From Bacillota bacterium (GTDB taxonomy: Bacteria; Bacillota_I; Bacilli_A; RF39; UBA660), in the NCBI GenBank assembly GCA_023391185.1, contig JAEWBI010000028.1, positions 1 to 12,927 on the forward strand: DNA of 12,927 bases, read 5' to 3'. The translations under genes were made by a program, and so were the position numbers. The notes under the pieces are model-generated. The model saw nothing but the letters and a program-made list of their open reading frames with translations, searched no databases and was not told the origin of the DNA. Within the stretch, counting starts at the first letter, position 1; the number at the start of each line of letters is the position of its first letter. Positions 1 through 7,005 of the stretch are shown piece by piece.

Positions 1-57
1 GATTTAGTACCAAGAACCAAAAAAGTATTAAAAAAAATAAAAAGAATAAGTAGATAA
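1..57 (+). CDS. C-terminal end of an unidentified protein (5' end outside window)
   Basis: Frame 1 is open from the window edge to a TAA at 55-57 and encodes 18 residues, DLVPRTKKVLKKIKRISR. The tail is strongly basic (K/R-rich). It is supported as a real gene end because a near-perfect intrinsic terminator overlaps the stop codon. Too little is visible to name a family. Confidence 0.6.
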   Translation, partial: DLVPRTKKVLKKIKRISR

Positions 58-79
58 TGTTATATTATCTACTTTTTTT
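48..79 (+). terminator. Rho-independent terminator of the upstream gene
   Basis: A perfect 11-bp stem pairs 48-58 (AAGTAGATAAT) with 64-74 (ATTATCTACTT) around a 5-base loop (59-63), followed by a run of T to 79. It overlaps the stop codon of the upstream gene. It also shows that an ATG at 57 is unlikely to be the start of the next gene, since that ATG lies inside the hairpin. Confidence 0.85.
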
Positions 80-92
80 AATATACTTTGAT

Positions 93-99
93 AGGAGGG
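93..99 (+). promoter_or_regulatory. Ribosome binding site fixing the spoVID-like start
   Basis: AGGAGGG lies 5 bases before the ATG at 105, ideal Shine-Dalgarno spacing. The in-frame ATG at 57 has no such site and sits in the terminator hairpin, so 105 is the better start. No convincing promoter is visible in the short gap after the terminator. Confidence 0.8.
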
Positions 100-104
100 A
101 TATA

Positions 105-872
105 ATGAAAAAAATAGTACCGTTCAAAAAAGAACTGTTTTTCAATAATAATATTGCAGAAATAACTAGTATTTCACTTGAACACACTCTTCATCATGAA
201 GAAGAATATCTAATTACAGGTGATTTTATAATTAGTGGAGAATATAGAGTCACTGATATCAGCATAAATACGGAAAGTTTTGATTTTAAAATACCATTTG
301 ATATTAATGTAGATGAAAAATATATAATGGATAAAGTGGTGATTGATATAGATGATTTCTATTATGAAATAATTAATTCAAATGCTCTTCTTATTAATAT
401 TGAAGTTATGATAGATAAACTTGAAGAGAGAGAAGAGAGAATAGAACTTAAAGATATTATTGAAGACACTAAAGATGATATAACAAACTTTATAACAAGT
501 ACTAAAGTTGAAGTAGATGATATAATAGATGAGCATAAGGAGGATATTGAAGATTTGATAGATGTACATAAAAAAGAAATTTCTAATTTATATGAAAAAA
601 AAGAAGATCAGATAGATGAAATTAAAGACAATGCTAAAAATAATATAAAAGAATATATTACGGAGAAAAAGGATGAAGTAATTGGTAAAATTAAGGATAA
701 ATTAGAAGAAATAAGTGATTTTATAACATATCGTATATATATACTTAGAGAAGAAGATAATGTAGATACAGTAGTAAGTAAATACAGTGTTTCAAGAGAA
801 ATACTAGAACAGTATAATAATTTAAGTGATTTAAAAGTTGGCGATAAAATAATAATTCCAACTAATGAGTAA
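105..872 (+). CDS. spoVID: SpoVID-like spore coat/cortex morphogenesis protein with C-terminal LysM domain
   Basis: The 255-residue protein has three parts. Residues 1-100 resemble the SpoVID/SipL (DUF3794-like) N-terminal domain, with a KELFFNNN start, an EYLITGDFIISGEYR strand region and F-x-I-PFDI. Residues 104-205 are an almost uninterrupted Asp/Glu/Lys/Ile-rich coiled coil. Residues 208-255 are a LysM domain, with a Y-x-I-Y start, VVSKYSVS, an NNL turn and a KVGDKIIIP end. LysM binds peptidoglycan-like glycans; in Bacillus, SpoVID sits on the forespore surface and is needed for the coat to encase the spore. At 255 residues it is less than half the length of Bacillus SpoVID (about 575). 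The downstream ysxE-like gene overlaps it by 8 bases, the same neighbour as in Bacillus, which supports the call. A generic LysM protein is the alternative. Confidence 0.72.
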   Translation: MKKIVPFKKELFFNNNIAEITSISLEHTLHHEEEYLITGDFIISGEYRVTDISINTESFDFKIPFDINVDEKYIMDKVVIDIDDFYYEIINSNALLINIEVMIDKLEEREERIELKDIIEDTKDDITNFITSTKVEVDDIIDEHKEDIEDLIDVHKKEISNLYEKKEDQIDEIKDNAKNNIKEYITEKKDEVIGKIKDKLEEISDFITYRIYILREEDNVDTVVSKYSVSREILEQYNNLSDLKVGDKIIIPTNE

Positions 873-1758
873 GATAAGTGAACTATTAAGAAAATATGAT
901 ATAAGACCATTAAAATATCAAAAGCAAGGTAAAGTCACAATTGTCGAAACAGATAATTACAAGTATGTTATTAAAGAAAACAATCATAATGATGAAATTT
1001 ATAACTATCTAAGATCAAGAAGTTTTGATTATTTTCCTAGAATAATTAGTGACCCACATGATGAATATGAGATAACGCTTTATGAAGATACTGTAAAAAT
1101 GCCAGAAGAACAGAAAATATATGACATGATAGAATTAGTAGCACTTTTACACAGTAAAACCAGTTTTTATAAAAACATCGATAACGATGAATATAAAAAG
1201 ATATTTGAAGATTTAAGCAATAACATAGAATATTTGAATAGTTATTATAGTGATCTTATAACCGTAATAGAAGGTAAAGTTTATATGTCACCTTCTGAAT
1301 ATTTACTTGCTAGAAATATATCAAAAGTTTTTGAGAGGTTATATAAAACAAAAGTAGATTTAGATAACTGGTATAATTTAGTAAAAACCAAAGAAAAAGT
1401 AAGACATGTAGTCTTACACAATAACTTAGAACCTTCTCATTTTATTAAAAATCAAAATAATTTCTTGATAAATTGGGATAAGTCAAAAATAGATATGCCG
1501 ATTTTTGATCTTTATAAGTTTTATATTAAAAATTCAGAATATAATTTTGATGATATATTAGATAGATATGAACAAAAATATCCATTACTAAAAGAGGAAA
1601 AAATGTTATTATTTATACTGATAGAAATTCCGAATCTCCCCAAAGTAACAGAAGAAGAATTAATAAATACAAATAACATTAGAAAAATGTTAATGAATAT
1701 AGAGAAAAGTAATTATCTTAAACTACCAAATGATTCTGAATATGAACCAAATCATTAA
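865..1758 (+). CDS. ysxE: YsxE/CotS-family spore coat protein, kinase-like fold with altered catalytic motif
   Basis: The 297-residue protein has the outline of the aminoglycoside-phosphotransferase/CotS fold. A small N-lobe carries a lysine in YKYVIKE (about residue 37), followed by a helical middle. A degenerate catalytic loop HNNLEPSHFI starts at His185, and LINWDKSKIDMPIFDLYKFY corresponds to the metal-binding and following segment. The usual loop is H-G-D-x-H-x-x-N. Here Asn187 replaces the catalytic Asp and His192 the downstream Asn, so a structural rather than phosphotransferase role is likely, as for coat proteins of this family. Its ATG lies within ATGAGTAA of the preceding gene with no separate Shine-Dalgarno, so translation is probably coupled. 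The spoVID-ysxE pairing matches Bacillus gene order. The family is fairly certain; the exact orthology is inferred. Confidence 0.68.
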   Translation: MSKISELLRKYDIRPLKYQKQGKVTIVETDNYKYVIKENNHNDEIYNYLRSRSFDYFPRIISDPHDEYEITLYEDTVKMPEEQKIYDMIELVALLHSKTSFYKNIDNDEYKKIFEDLSNNIEYLNSYYSDLITVIEGKVYMSPSEYLLARNISKVFERLYKTKVDLDNWYNLVKTKEKVRHVVLHNNLEPSHFIKNQNNFLINWDKSKIDMPIFDLYKFYIKNSEYNFDDILDRYEQKYPLLKEEKMLLFILIEIPNLPKVTEEELINTNNIRKMLMNIEKSNYLKLPNDSEYEPNH

Positions 1759-1902
1759 TAACCAGAATATAAAACACATAAATATATTAAATCTAGTTAA
1801 AACAAAGAAACATAAAATCATCTGATAAAATAGAATAATACATCCTATAAATAAGAATAAAAACCATTTACCCCTAAACCACCAATTAGGATTATTACAC
1901 AT
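1723..1902 (-). CDS. Small hydrophobic Phe/Trp-rich membrane protein, unknown
   Basis: Reading the minus strand from ATG at 1902, 59 codons run to TAG at 1725-1723. The product begins MCNNPNWWFRGKWFLFLFIG and continues with about 40 mostly Phe, Ile, Leu, Cys and Met residues, enough for two membrane helices. It ends FRIIW. Six tryptophans in 59 residues is far above what so AT-rich a sequence gives by chance. A Shine-Dalgarno AGGTGA (complement of 1907-1912) sits 4 bases before the ATG. The last 36 bases overlap the 3' end of the convergent ysxE-like gene. No family is recognised. The spore-coat neighbours make a sporulation role possible, but that is inference; a chance ORF remains possible. 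Confidence 0.45.
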   Translation of the reverse strand: MCNNPNWWFRGKWFLFLFIGCIILFYQMILCFFVLTRFNIFMCFIFWLLMIWFIFRIIW

Positions 1903-1949
1903 ATTATCACCTATGCTAATATATGTTAAATTATATTTTTGGTATAGTC

Positions 1950-1975
1950 AAACAATAGATATTCTATTGTTTTTT
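1950..1975 (+). terminator. Intrinsic terminator, plus strand
   Basis: A perfect 10-bp stem pairs AAACAATAGA (1950-1959) with TCTATTGTTT (1963-1972) around a 3-base loop, with a T run continuing to 1975. It lies about 190 bases after the ysxE-like stop and would end that operon. Its right arm includes the -35 box of the next gene. Confidence 0.6.
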
Positions 1976-1995
1976 CTAGTTATTTAATATATAAT
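1967..1995 (+). promoter_or_regulatory. SigA-type promoter for the 283-residue LRR protein
   Basis: TTGTTT (1967-1972) and TATAAT (1990-1995) are separated by 17 bases, ideal for the housekeeping sigma factor. The -10 region is embedded in TTAATATATAATG, a 13-base string found again in the promoter of the downstream paralogue (2934-2946). The ribosome binding site GGGGTGG (2028-2034) follows. Confidence 0.6.
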
Positions 1996-2038
1996 GTAAT
2001 AATAGATAAAGTAGGGAATAATAAATTGGGGTGGACAT

Positions 2039-2890
2039 ATGAAAATAAATAAAAGTGGTATGGCTATATCAAGTATATTATATTCAATATTAGTCTTATT
2101 TTTAGTTTTATTGTTTGGAATTCTTACTCTTCTTGCTTCTGGAAAATACTCTTTTGATAAATTGAAAACACAAATTATTAATAAATTATCTGGAGATAAG
2201 GATATAAGCACTACAAGTGATAAGTGCTTTAATTTTGATTATAATACAGGTACAATAAAAGGGTTTAACTTTAGAATGACTGGTTGTTCTGGTGATGTAG
2301 TAATTCCAGAAAGTATTGATTATGTAGTAGTAAAAAGTATTGACAACAATGCTTTTTATAATGAAGATAATTATGAAATAGATAAGCTTGATTTCTCTAA
2401 TGCAAAATATTTATCTAGTATAGGCGATAATGCATTTAGAGAGAGAAGCATAGGTAGTATAAATTTTGGGAATTTAATAAACTTATTAAGTATTGGAAAT
2501 TATGCTTTTGCAAATACTGGTGTATCAGAGATATTTATAGATAATTTACCAATGATAAACTCAATAGGTAGTTACGCTTTTGCAAATAATAGTATCTCAA
2601 ATTTTAGTTTTGAAAATGTTAAGAGTTTACAAAATATAGGAGATTACGCCTTTTACAATAATATGTTAACAACTATTACATTACCAAATAGTGTAAATAA
2701 AATTGGAGAATTTACGTTTGGACTGAATAGTTTAACAACTGTAACTTTAGGAAACAGTTTAAATAGCGTTGGCCAAACAGCATTTGATAATAATTTTGCA
2801 CTAGTGACAATTAATATTGATATGATTAATGGAAGCATTACAGGCTCTCCTTGGGGAGCTACTAATGCTACAATAAAGTGGAGAACTTAA
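2039..2890 (+). CDS. BspA-like leucine-rich-repeat surface protein with prepilin-like N-terminus
   Basis: The 283-residue protein starts MKINKSG, then MAISSILYSILVLFLVLLFG, a single hydrophobic helix. A basic 7-residue leader ending in Gly before the helix is the arrangement of type IV prepilin or pseudopilin signals, although the usual Glu at mature position 5 is replaced by Ser. A small domain with Cys63 and Cys83 follows, containing FDYNTGTI and VIPESIDYV. About six LRR_5 (BspA-type) repeats come next, recognisable by I-G-x-x-A-F every 22-24 residues. The end, SPWGATNATIKW, resembles a capping strand. BspA-like repeats mediate binding to host proteins or other bacteria in known examples; the partner here is unknown. 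It has a larger tandem paralogue downstream and its own promoter. An anchored surface protein is well supported; pilin-type processing is inference. Confidence 0.78.
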   Translation: MKINKSGMAISSILYSILVLFLVLLFGILTLLASGKYSFDKLKTQIINKLSGDKDISTTSDKCFNFDYNTGTIKGFNFRMTGCSGDVVIPESIDYVVVKSIDNNAFYNEDNYEIDKLDFSNAKYLSSIGDNAFRERSIGSINFGNLINLLSIGNYAFANTGVSEIFIDNLPMINSIGSYAFANNSISNFSFENVKSLQNIGDYAFYNNMLTTITLPNSVNKIGEFTFGLNSLTTVTLGNSLNSVGQTAFDNNFALVTINIDMINGSITGSPWGATNATIKWRT

Positions 2891-2891
2891 C

Positions 2892-2917
2892 AGTCTTAAA
2901 TATATAAACTTTTTTTT
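2892..2917 (+). terminator. Weak terminator after the 283-residue LRR gene
   Basis: Two bases after the stop codon, AGT-c-TTA (2892-2898) pairs with TAAACT (2905-2910) with one bulged C and a 6-base loop. Eight consecutive T follow (2910-2917). The stem is AT-rich and short, so termination may be partial. The T run merges into the -35 box of the next promoter. Confidence 0.4.
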
Positions 2918-2945
2918 GACATTTTACGCGTAATTAATATATAAT
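2916..2945 (+). promoter_or_regulatory. SigA-type promoter for the large LRR/glycine-rich adhesin
   Basis: A consensus TTGACA (2916-2921) and a consensus TATAAT (2940-2945) are separated by 18 bases. This is the best promoter match in the window and suggests vigorous expression. Confidence 0.7.
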
Positions 2946-2983
2946 GGTATTGATAAAATACTAGATATGCTTTGTATGAAGTT

Positions 2984-2988
2984 AGGAG
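2984..2988 (+). promoter_or_regulatory. Ribosome binding site fixing the start of the large adhesin
   Basis: AGGAG is 7 bases before the ATG at 2996. An in-frame ATG at 2972 lies upstream of this site and would add eight residues that break the 7-residue leader shared with the paralogue at 2039. Position 2996 is therefore the start. Confidence 0.8.
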
Positions 2989-2995
2989 TGTTTGT

Positions 2996-5900
2996 ATGAA
3001 ACTAAATAATAAAGGAATGGCAATATCGGGAATACTTTATTCGATACTAATTTTATTTTTAGTGCTATTATTTGGAATATTAACACTTTTAGCATCTGGC
3101 AAGTATACATTTGATAAATTAAAAGGGGATATAGTAAAAAAACTTAGTAATGAAATTGAAAGTAGCATAACAGATTCATCTTGTTTTGATTTTGATTATA
3201 ATACCGGAACTATAACAGGATATAAATTTACGTATCCACAGTGTAAGAGAGAAGTAGTTATACCTGAAAGTATTGATTATGTTCCAGTAAAATATATTGC
3301 TGCTGGAGCCTTTTATGGTGGTGATCAGGCAGATTATAATAAACTTACTTCTATTGATTTTTCTAATGCAGTATATTTGCAAGAAATATATGGGGGAAAT
3401 GCACCATCTACTGGAGCATTTGCTAGTAATAATATATCGGAAGTAAATATGGGAACACTTTTAAGTTTAGTTAGTCTTGGTAACTATGTATTCTATGAAA
3501 ATCTTATGACTTCAATAGACTTAACAGGTATTCCTAACTTAAATTCCATTCCAACAGGAATGTTATATGGTAATAATATAACATCGATTAATTTATCTAG
3601 CCTATCAAAAGTAACTACAATAGGTGATTTTGCCTTTTATGAAAATACTTTATCAGGAAATGTTGACTTAAGTGGACTTAGATCTTTAACTGCCATAGGT
3701 TATTATGCTTTTGCAGGAAATAATATTAGTACAGTTAACACAAATAATTTAAGCAAACTTAAAACAATTAATGTTGGGGCATTTCATGATAATATTATAG
3801 AAAGTTTTGATTTTACTAACTTACCAGCGTTAGATAATATAGGTCAAAGAGCCTTTTCATATAACCAATTATTATCCGTTAACTTAAGTAGAAATTCTAA
3901 TTTAGTTAGGATTAGTAGTGCTGCATTTCAAAGAAATCAAATAAGTAGCTTAACAATTAATGCACCAAAACTTGCTTATTTAGATTCTGGAGCTTTTCAA
4001 GCAAACTTGTTAACAGGTACAATAGATTTAACAAGTTCACCTCTACTTTCAACAATCGCATCATATGCATTTAATTATAATAGTATTAGTAGAGTTAGGT
4101 TTAATGGAACAACAATAGGTGCAGATGCATTCTCATATAATTCATTTACGAGTGTAAATTTTAATAGTGATATGCCTAATATTACTACTATAGGTAACTA
4201 TGCTTTTTATTATAATACAGGCATTAATTCTGTCTCATTTAACTCTACGCCACTTTCAACAATTGGAGATGCTGCTTTTTATGGAGCCTCATTAACTAGT
4301 ATAAGTTTTCCAAATACAATAACTAGTATTGGTGCATATACTTTTAGTAAAAATAGTATAGCAGGCACATTAAATTTATCTCAAGTGGCAGGGCAATTAA
4401 CTTTAGGAAAATCATGTTTTAGTGGAAACAATATAACTTCTTTAAGTTTACCAACCACTCTTACTTCAGTTGGCGGTGGAGCATTTAATAATAATCAATT
4501 ACCAGTTGATCAAGCCAATATATATGCAAGAAATGGTGACGGTAGTATTAACACATCTGTCATAGTTAGTTATGGTGGTTCAGATAGAGGAACAATTACT
4601 ATTCCAGCTAATGTTACAACGATAGGAGATTATGCTTATAATGGTGCAGGAATAGCAGGAGTTATTTTCCATAGTGGTATTACATCAATAGGTGCTTTTG
4701 CTTTTAGTCAAAGTGCATTTACAACTGCTCTAGATTTATCACCAATGGTTAATTTAGTTTCGATAGGTAACTATGCTTTTGCGGGACAAGAATATGTAAG
4801 TTCTTGGAGTGCAAATACGTATAGAGATACAATAAATTCTACTGTATATAATAATGCTCCATACACATACTCTAGTGCCTCAATTGGTCAAAGTATTTCT
4901 GTAAATGGCTATGTGACAGCTTCGAGTGTATCAATTGGTTCAATCAACTTTACAGGATTAACCAAACTAGAAACAATTGGTGTTTATGCTTTTTATGGTA
5001 TAAAAGCCGCAACAATAAATGGCTTTAATAGTTTAACTAGTTTGAGAACAATATCTGAAGCAGCATTTAGGACATGTGGTCTTAGCGGAGCACTAGACTT
5101 TTCAACTTTAGTAAATTTAAGCACGATTGGACCAAGTGCATTTTATTATACAAATATTACTGGAACTGTAAATCTTGGTAATACCAAACTAACAGCAATT
5201 GATGCTAATGTTTTTGCAGCTCAATCAAATAAAGCTAGTTCGGTTACATCTTTAATTCTACCAGCAAATTTAGTAAGTGTTGGTGTTTCATCATTTGATT
5301 ACTTCCGTGCTGATAGTATTACATTTCCAAATACACTTAAAACAATAGGAAATTATGCATTTAGGTCAAACAATTTAACGACACTTACTATTCCATCAAG
5401 TGTTACTTCTATTGGAGAATATGCATTTGTTTCAAATAAAATTGCTGGAACTTTAGATTTATCTACTGCTGCATTCACAACAATTTCAGCAAATGCATTT
5501 GATAGTAATAAAATTACCTCTTTAATTTTAGGAACTAATATTAGAACAATAGGCGCATATGCTTTTAGGGGTAACTTACTTACAACAATTACAATTCCAA
5601 CTACAATAACTTCAATTGGCAGTTATGCATTTTATGGAAATAAAATTGCTGGAAGTTTAAATTTATCTAATGCAAATTATTCATTTATCGGATCAAGTGC
5701 CTTTGAAAATAATCAAATTGCAACTTTAGTAATAGGAAATAATATTAAAGCTATTCATGATAATGCTTTTAAGGGTAATTATATTACACAGTTAACTTTA
5801 GGGACTGGTGTAACTGACATTCTTGGAGGAGCATTTGAAAATAATCGTATGTCAACTGTTACAATACCATCTAATGTTACTTCAATTGGTAATACTGCAT

Positions 5901-6937
5901 TTAGTCAAAACATTGCATATCCATGGTCAGGAGTAACAATAGAGTATAATAGTACATCTAAACAAAATAGATTTACATCAAGGTGGACAGATATCGGTTG
6001 GCCAATTGAACTCGCACCAGCTTTAAATGTAGAAGAAGTTTTAGTAAGTAATTCAGGACCTAATAATTTTTCTTACTATGGAACATATTATAAGGCAACT
6101 ATTTCAAATGCTGGATATTACAAGCTAGAAGCTTGGGGTGCCCAAGGTGGAAATTCTGCAAATGACAAAATTGGTGGCAAAGGTTCTTATGCATCTGGAA
6201 CAGTTTACATTGAAGCTGGCACAATTTTATATGTATATGTTGGAGGTAGTGGTTCTTTTTCGTCAACTGTGGGATATACTCTTGGTGGTTATAATGGCGG
6301 AGGTAAAGGTTACTCAACTACTGCTGCTTATACAGCTGGAAGTGGTGGAGGAGCAACAGATTTCAGATTAGTATCTGGTAATTGGAATGACCAAGCATCA
6401 CTAGCAAGTAGAATACTAATAGCAGCTGGTGGTGGAGGAGCAACTTTTGCTGAAAATGGTTATGCTGGTGGAGCCTTAGAAGGATATGCTGCAACCGGAG
6501 GAGCAACAGGGGGGACGCAACTTGCAGGTGGGACTGCAGTTTCTCTTACTCTAAATGGCACAGATGGTGGCTTTGGATATGGTGGTAATGGTGCAGCCGA
6601 TGCATCAGCTGGCGGTGGAGCTGGTTATTATGGTGGAGCTGGTGGATCACAGGCAACCTCAAATAATAAAGGTGCTCCAGGTGGTTCTTCTTATATTTCA
6701 GGATACTTAAACTGCATTGGAGTAACCTCAGATACAGATCTTACACCAATAAATCCTGATTTAAAGGCATTAACTATAGAAGATTCTTATCATTACTCAG
6801 GAATGATATTTATTGAACCTGTATTATTAGATGGAAAATCTTCAACTATGCCTAGTATTTCTGGCGGAACAGAGACTGGTCATTCTGGTTATGGTTATGC
6901 ACGAATAACTTTTATCGCAGAAAATTTATCACAATGA
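2996..6937 (+). CDS. Giant BspA-like LRR adhesin with C-terminal ALK/LTK-type glycine-rich domain
   Basis: The 1313-residue protein starts MKLNNKG, then MAISGILYSILILFLVLLFG, the same prepilin-like leader and helix as its upstream paralogue. Cys63 and Cys83 fall at identical residue numbers in both. From about residue 90 to 1000 there are some forty LRR_5 repeats (I-G-x-Y-A-F, then N-x-I/L-T-S-L, then a short strand). From about 1010 to the end lies a glycine-rich domain: FSYYGTYYKATI, then GYYKLEAWGAQGG (Trp at 1047), long G-G-G-A tracts, and GGSSYISGYLNC near its end. This matches the pattern of the glycine-rich region of ALK/LTK receptors (PF12810-like), which also occurs in bacterial surface proteins. 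It is likely an anchored adhesin; its ligand is unknown. A strong promoter precedes it and a terminator abuts its stop codon. Confidence 0.8.
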   Translation: MKLNNKGMAISGILYSILILFLVLLFGILTLLASGKYTFDKLKGDIVKKLSNEIESSITDSSCFDFDYNTGTITGYKFTYPQCKREVVIPESIDYVPVKYIAAGAFYGGDQADYNKLTSIDFSNAVYLQEIYGGNAPSTGAFASNNISEVNMGTLLSLVSLGNYVFYENLMTSIDLTGIPNLNSIPTGMLYGNNITSINLSSLSKVTTIGDFAFYENTLSGNVDLSGLRSLTAIGYYAFAGNNISTVNTNNLSKLKTINVGAFHDNIIESFDFTNLPALDNIGQRAFSYNQLLSVNLSRNSNLVRISSAAFQRNQISSLTINAPKLAYLDSGAFQANLLTGTIDLTSSPLLSTIASYAFNYNSISRVRFNGTTIGADAFSYNSFTSVNFNSDMPNITTIGNYAFYYNTGINSVSFNSTPLSTIGDAAFYGASLTSISFPNTITSIGAYTFSKNSIAGTLNLSQVAGQLTLGKSCFSGNNITSLSLPTTLTSVGGGAFNNNQLPVDQANIYARNGDGSINTSVIVSYGGSDRGTITIPANVTTIGDYAYNGAGIAGVIFHSGITSIGAFAFSQSAFTTALDLSPMVNLVSIGNYAFAGQEYVSSWSANTYRDTINSTVYNNAPYTYSSASIGQSISVNGYVTASSVSIGSINFTGLTKLETIGVYAFYGIKAATINGFNSLTSLRTISEAAFRTCGLSGALDFSTLVNLSTIGPSAFYYTNITGTVNLGNTKLTAIDANVFAAQSNKASSVTSLILPANLVSVGVSSFDYFRADSITFPNTLKTIGNYAFRSNNLTTLTIPSSVTSIGEYAFVSNKIAGTLDLSTAAFTTISANAFDSNKITSLILGTNIRTIGAYAFRGNLLTTITIPTTITSIGSYAFYGNKIAGSLNLSNANYSFIGSSAFENNQIATLVIGNNIKAIHDNAFKGNYITQLTLGTGVTDILGGAFENNRMSTVTIPSNVTSIGNTAFSQNIAYPWSGVTIEYNSTSKQNRFTSRWTDIGWPIELAPALNVEEVLVSNSGPNNFSYYGTYYKATISNAGYYKLEAWGAQGGNSANDKIGGKGSYASGTVYIEAGTILYVYVGGSGSFSSTVGYTLGGYNGGGKGYSTTAAYTAGSGGGATDFRLVSGNWNDQASLASRILIAAGGGGATFAENGYAGGALEGYAATGGATGGTQLAGGTAVSLTLNGTDGGFGYGGNGAADASAGGGAGYYGGAGGSQATSNNKGAPGGSSYISGYLNCIGVTSDTDLTPINPDLKALTIEDSYHYSGMIFIEPVLLDGKSSTMPSISGGTETGHSGYGYARITFIAENLSQ
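5342..5749 (+). repeat. Two tandem 204-base (68-residue) higher-order repeats in the adhesin
   Basis: Within the LRR array, units starting TIGNYAFRSNNLTTLTIP (5342-5545) and TIGAYAFRGNLLTTITIP (5546-5749) are each 68 residues, made of three LRRs of 21, 24 and 23 residues. They share NKIAGxLxLS in the second LRR. A third, more diverged and incomplete copy starts at 5750 (AIHDNAFKGN). Growth by in-register duplication of a three-LRR block is the simplest reading. Confidence 0.7.
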
Positions 6938-6964
6938 AAGTATATAATTTATATACTTTTTTTT
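6938..6964 (+). terminator. Rho-independent terminator of the adhesin gene
   Basis: It begins at the base after the TGA stop. AAGTATATA (6938-6946) pairs perfectly with TATATACTT (6950-6958) around a 3-base loop, followed by T to 6964. It separates the adhesin transcript from the Rnf operon. Confidence 0.8.
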
Positions 6965-6980
6965 ATTGTTATTGTATAAT
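6952..6980 (+). promoter_or_regulatory. Probable promoter of the Rnf operon
   Basis: A consensus -10 TATAAT lies at 6975-6980. The best-spaced -35 (17 bases) is TATACT (6952-6957), a weak match lying inside the terminator's right arm. A second TATAAT (6986-6991) has no suitable -35. Transcription from the first would leave a leader of about 20 bases with ribosome binding site AAGGA (6992-6996) before the ATG at 7006. Confidence 0.4.
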
Positions 6981-7005
6981 GATTATATAATAAGGATGTG
7001 TTAAT

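Noticed and set aside
57..104. A 16-residue N-terminal extension of the SpoVID-like protein from ATG at 57
   Set aside because: The extension is encoded by the terminator hairpin and has no ribosome binding site; AGGAGGG precedes the ATG at 105.
1917..1943. SigK-like promoter on the minus strand (AC, 16 bases, CATATATTA) for the 59-residue ORF
   Set aside because: Spacing fits the consensus, but transcription would begin near 1910, inside the Shine-Dalgarno at 1907-1912, and the stretch is nearly all A/T, where such matches are common.
1930..1951. TATAAT on the minus strand with TTGACT upstream
   Set aside because: The two boxes are only 10 bases apart, too close for a working SigA promoter.
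3000..6000. CRISPR or intergenic repeat array suggested by recurring short motifs
   Set aside because: The recurrences are in frame, protein-level I-G-x-Y-A-F repeats of 21-24 codons within one ORF, not DNA repeats with unique spacers.
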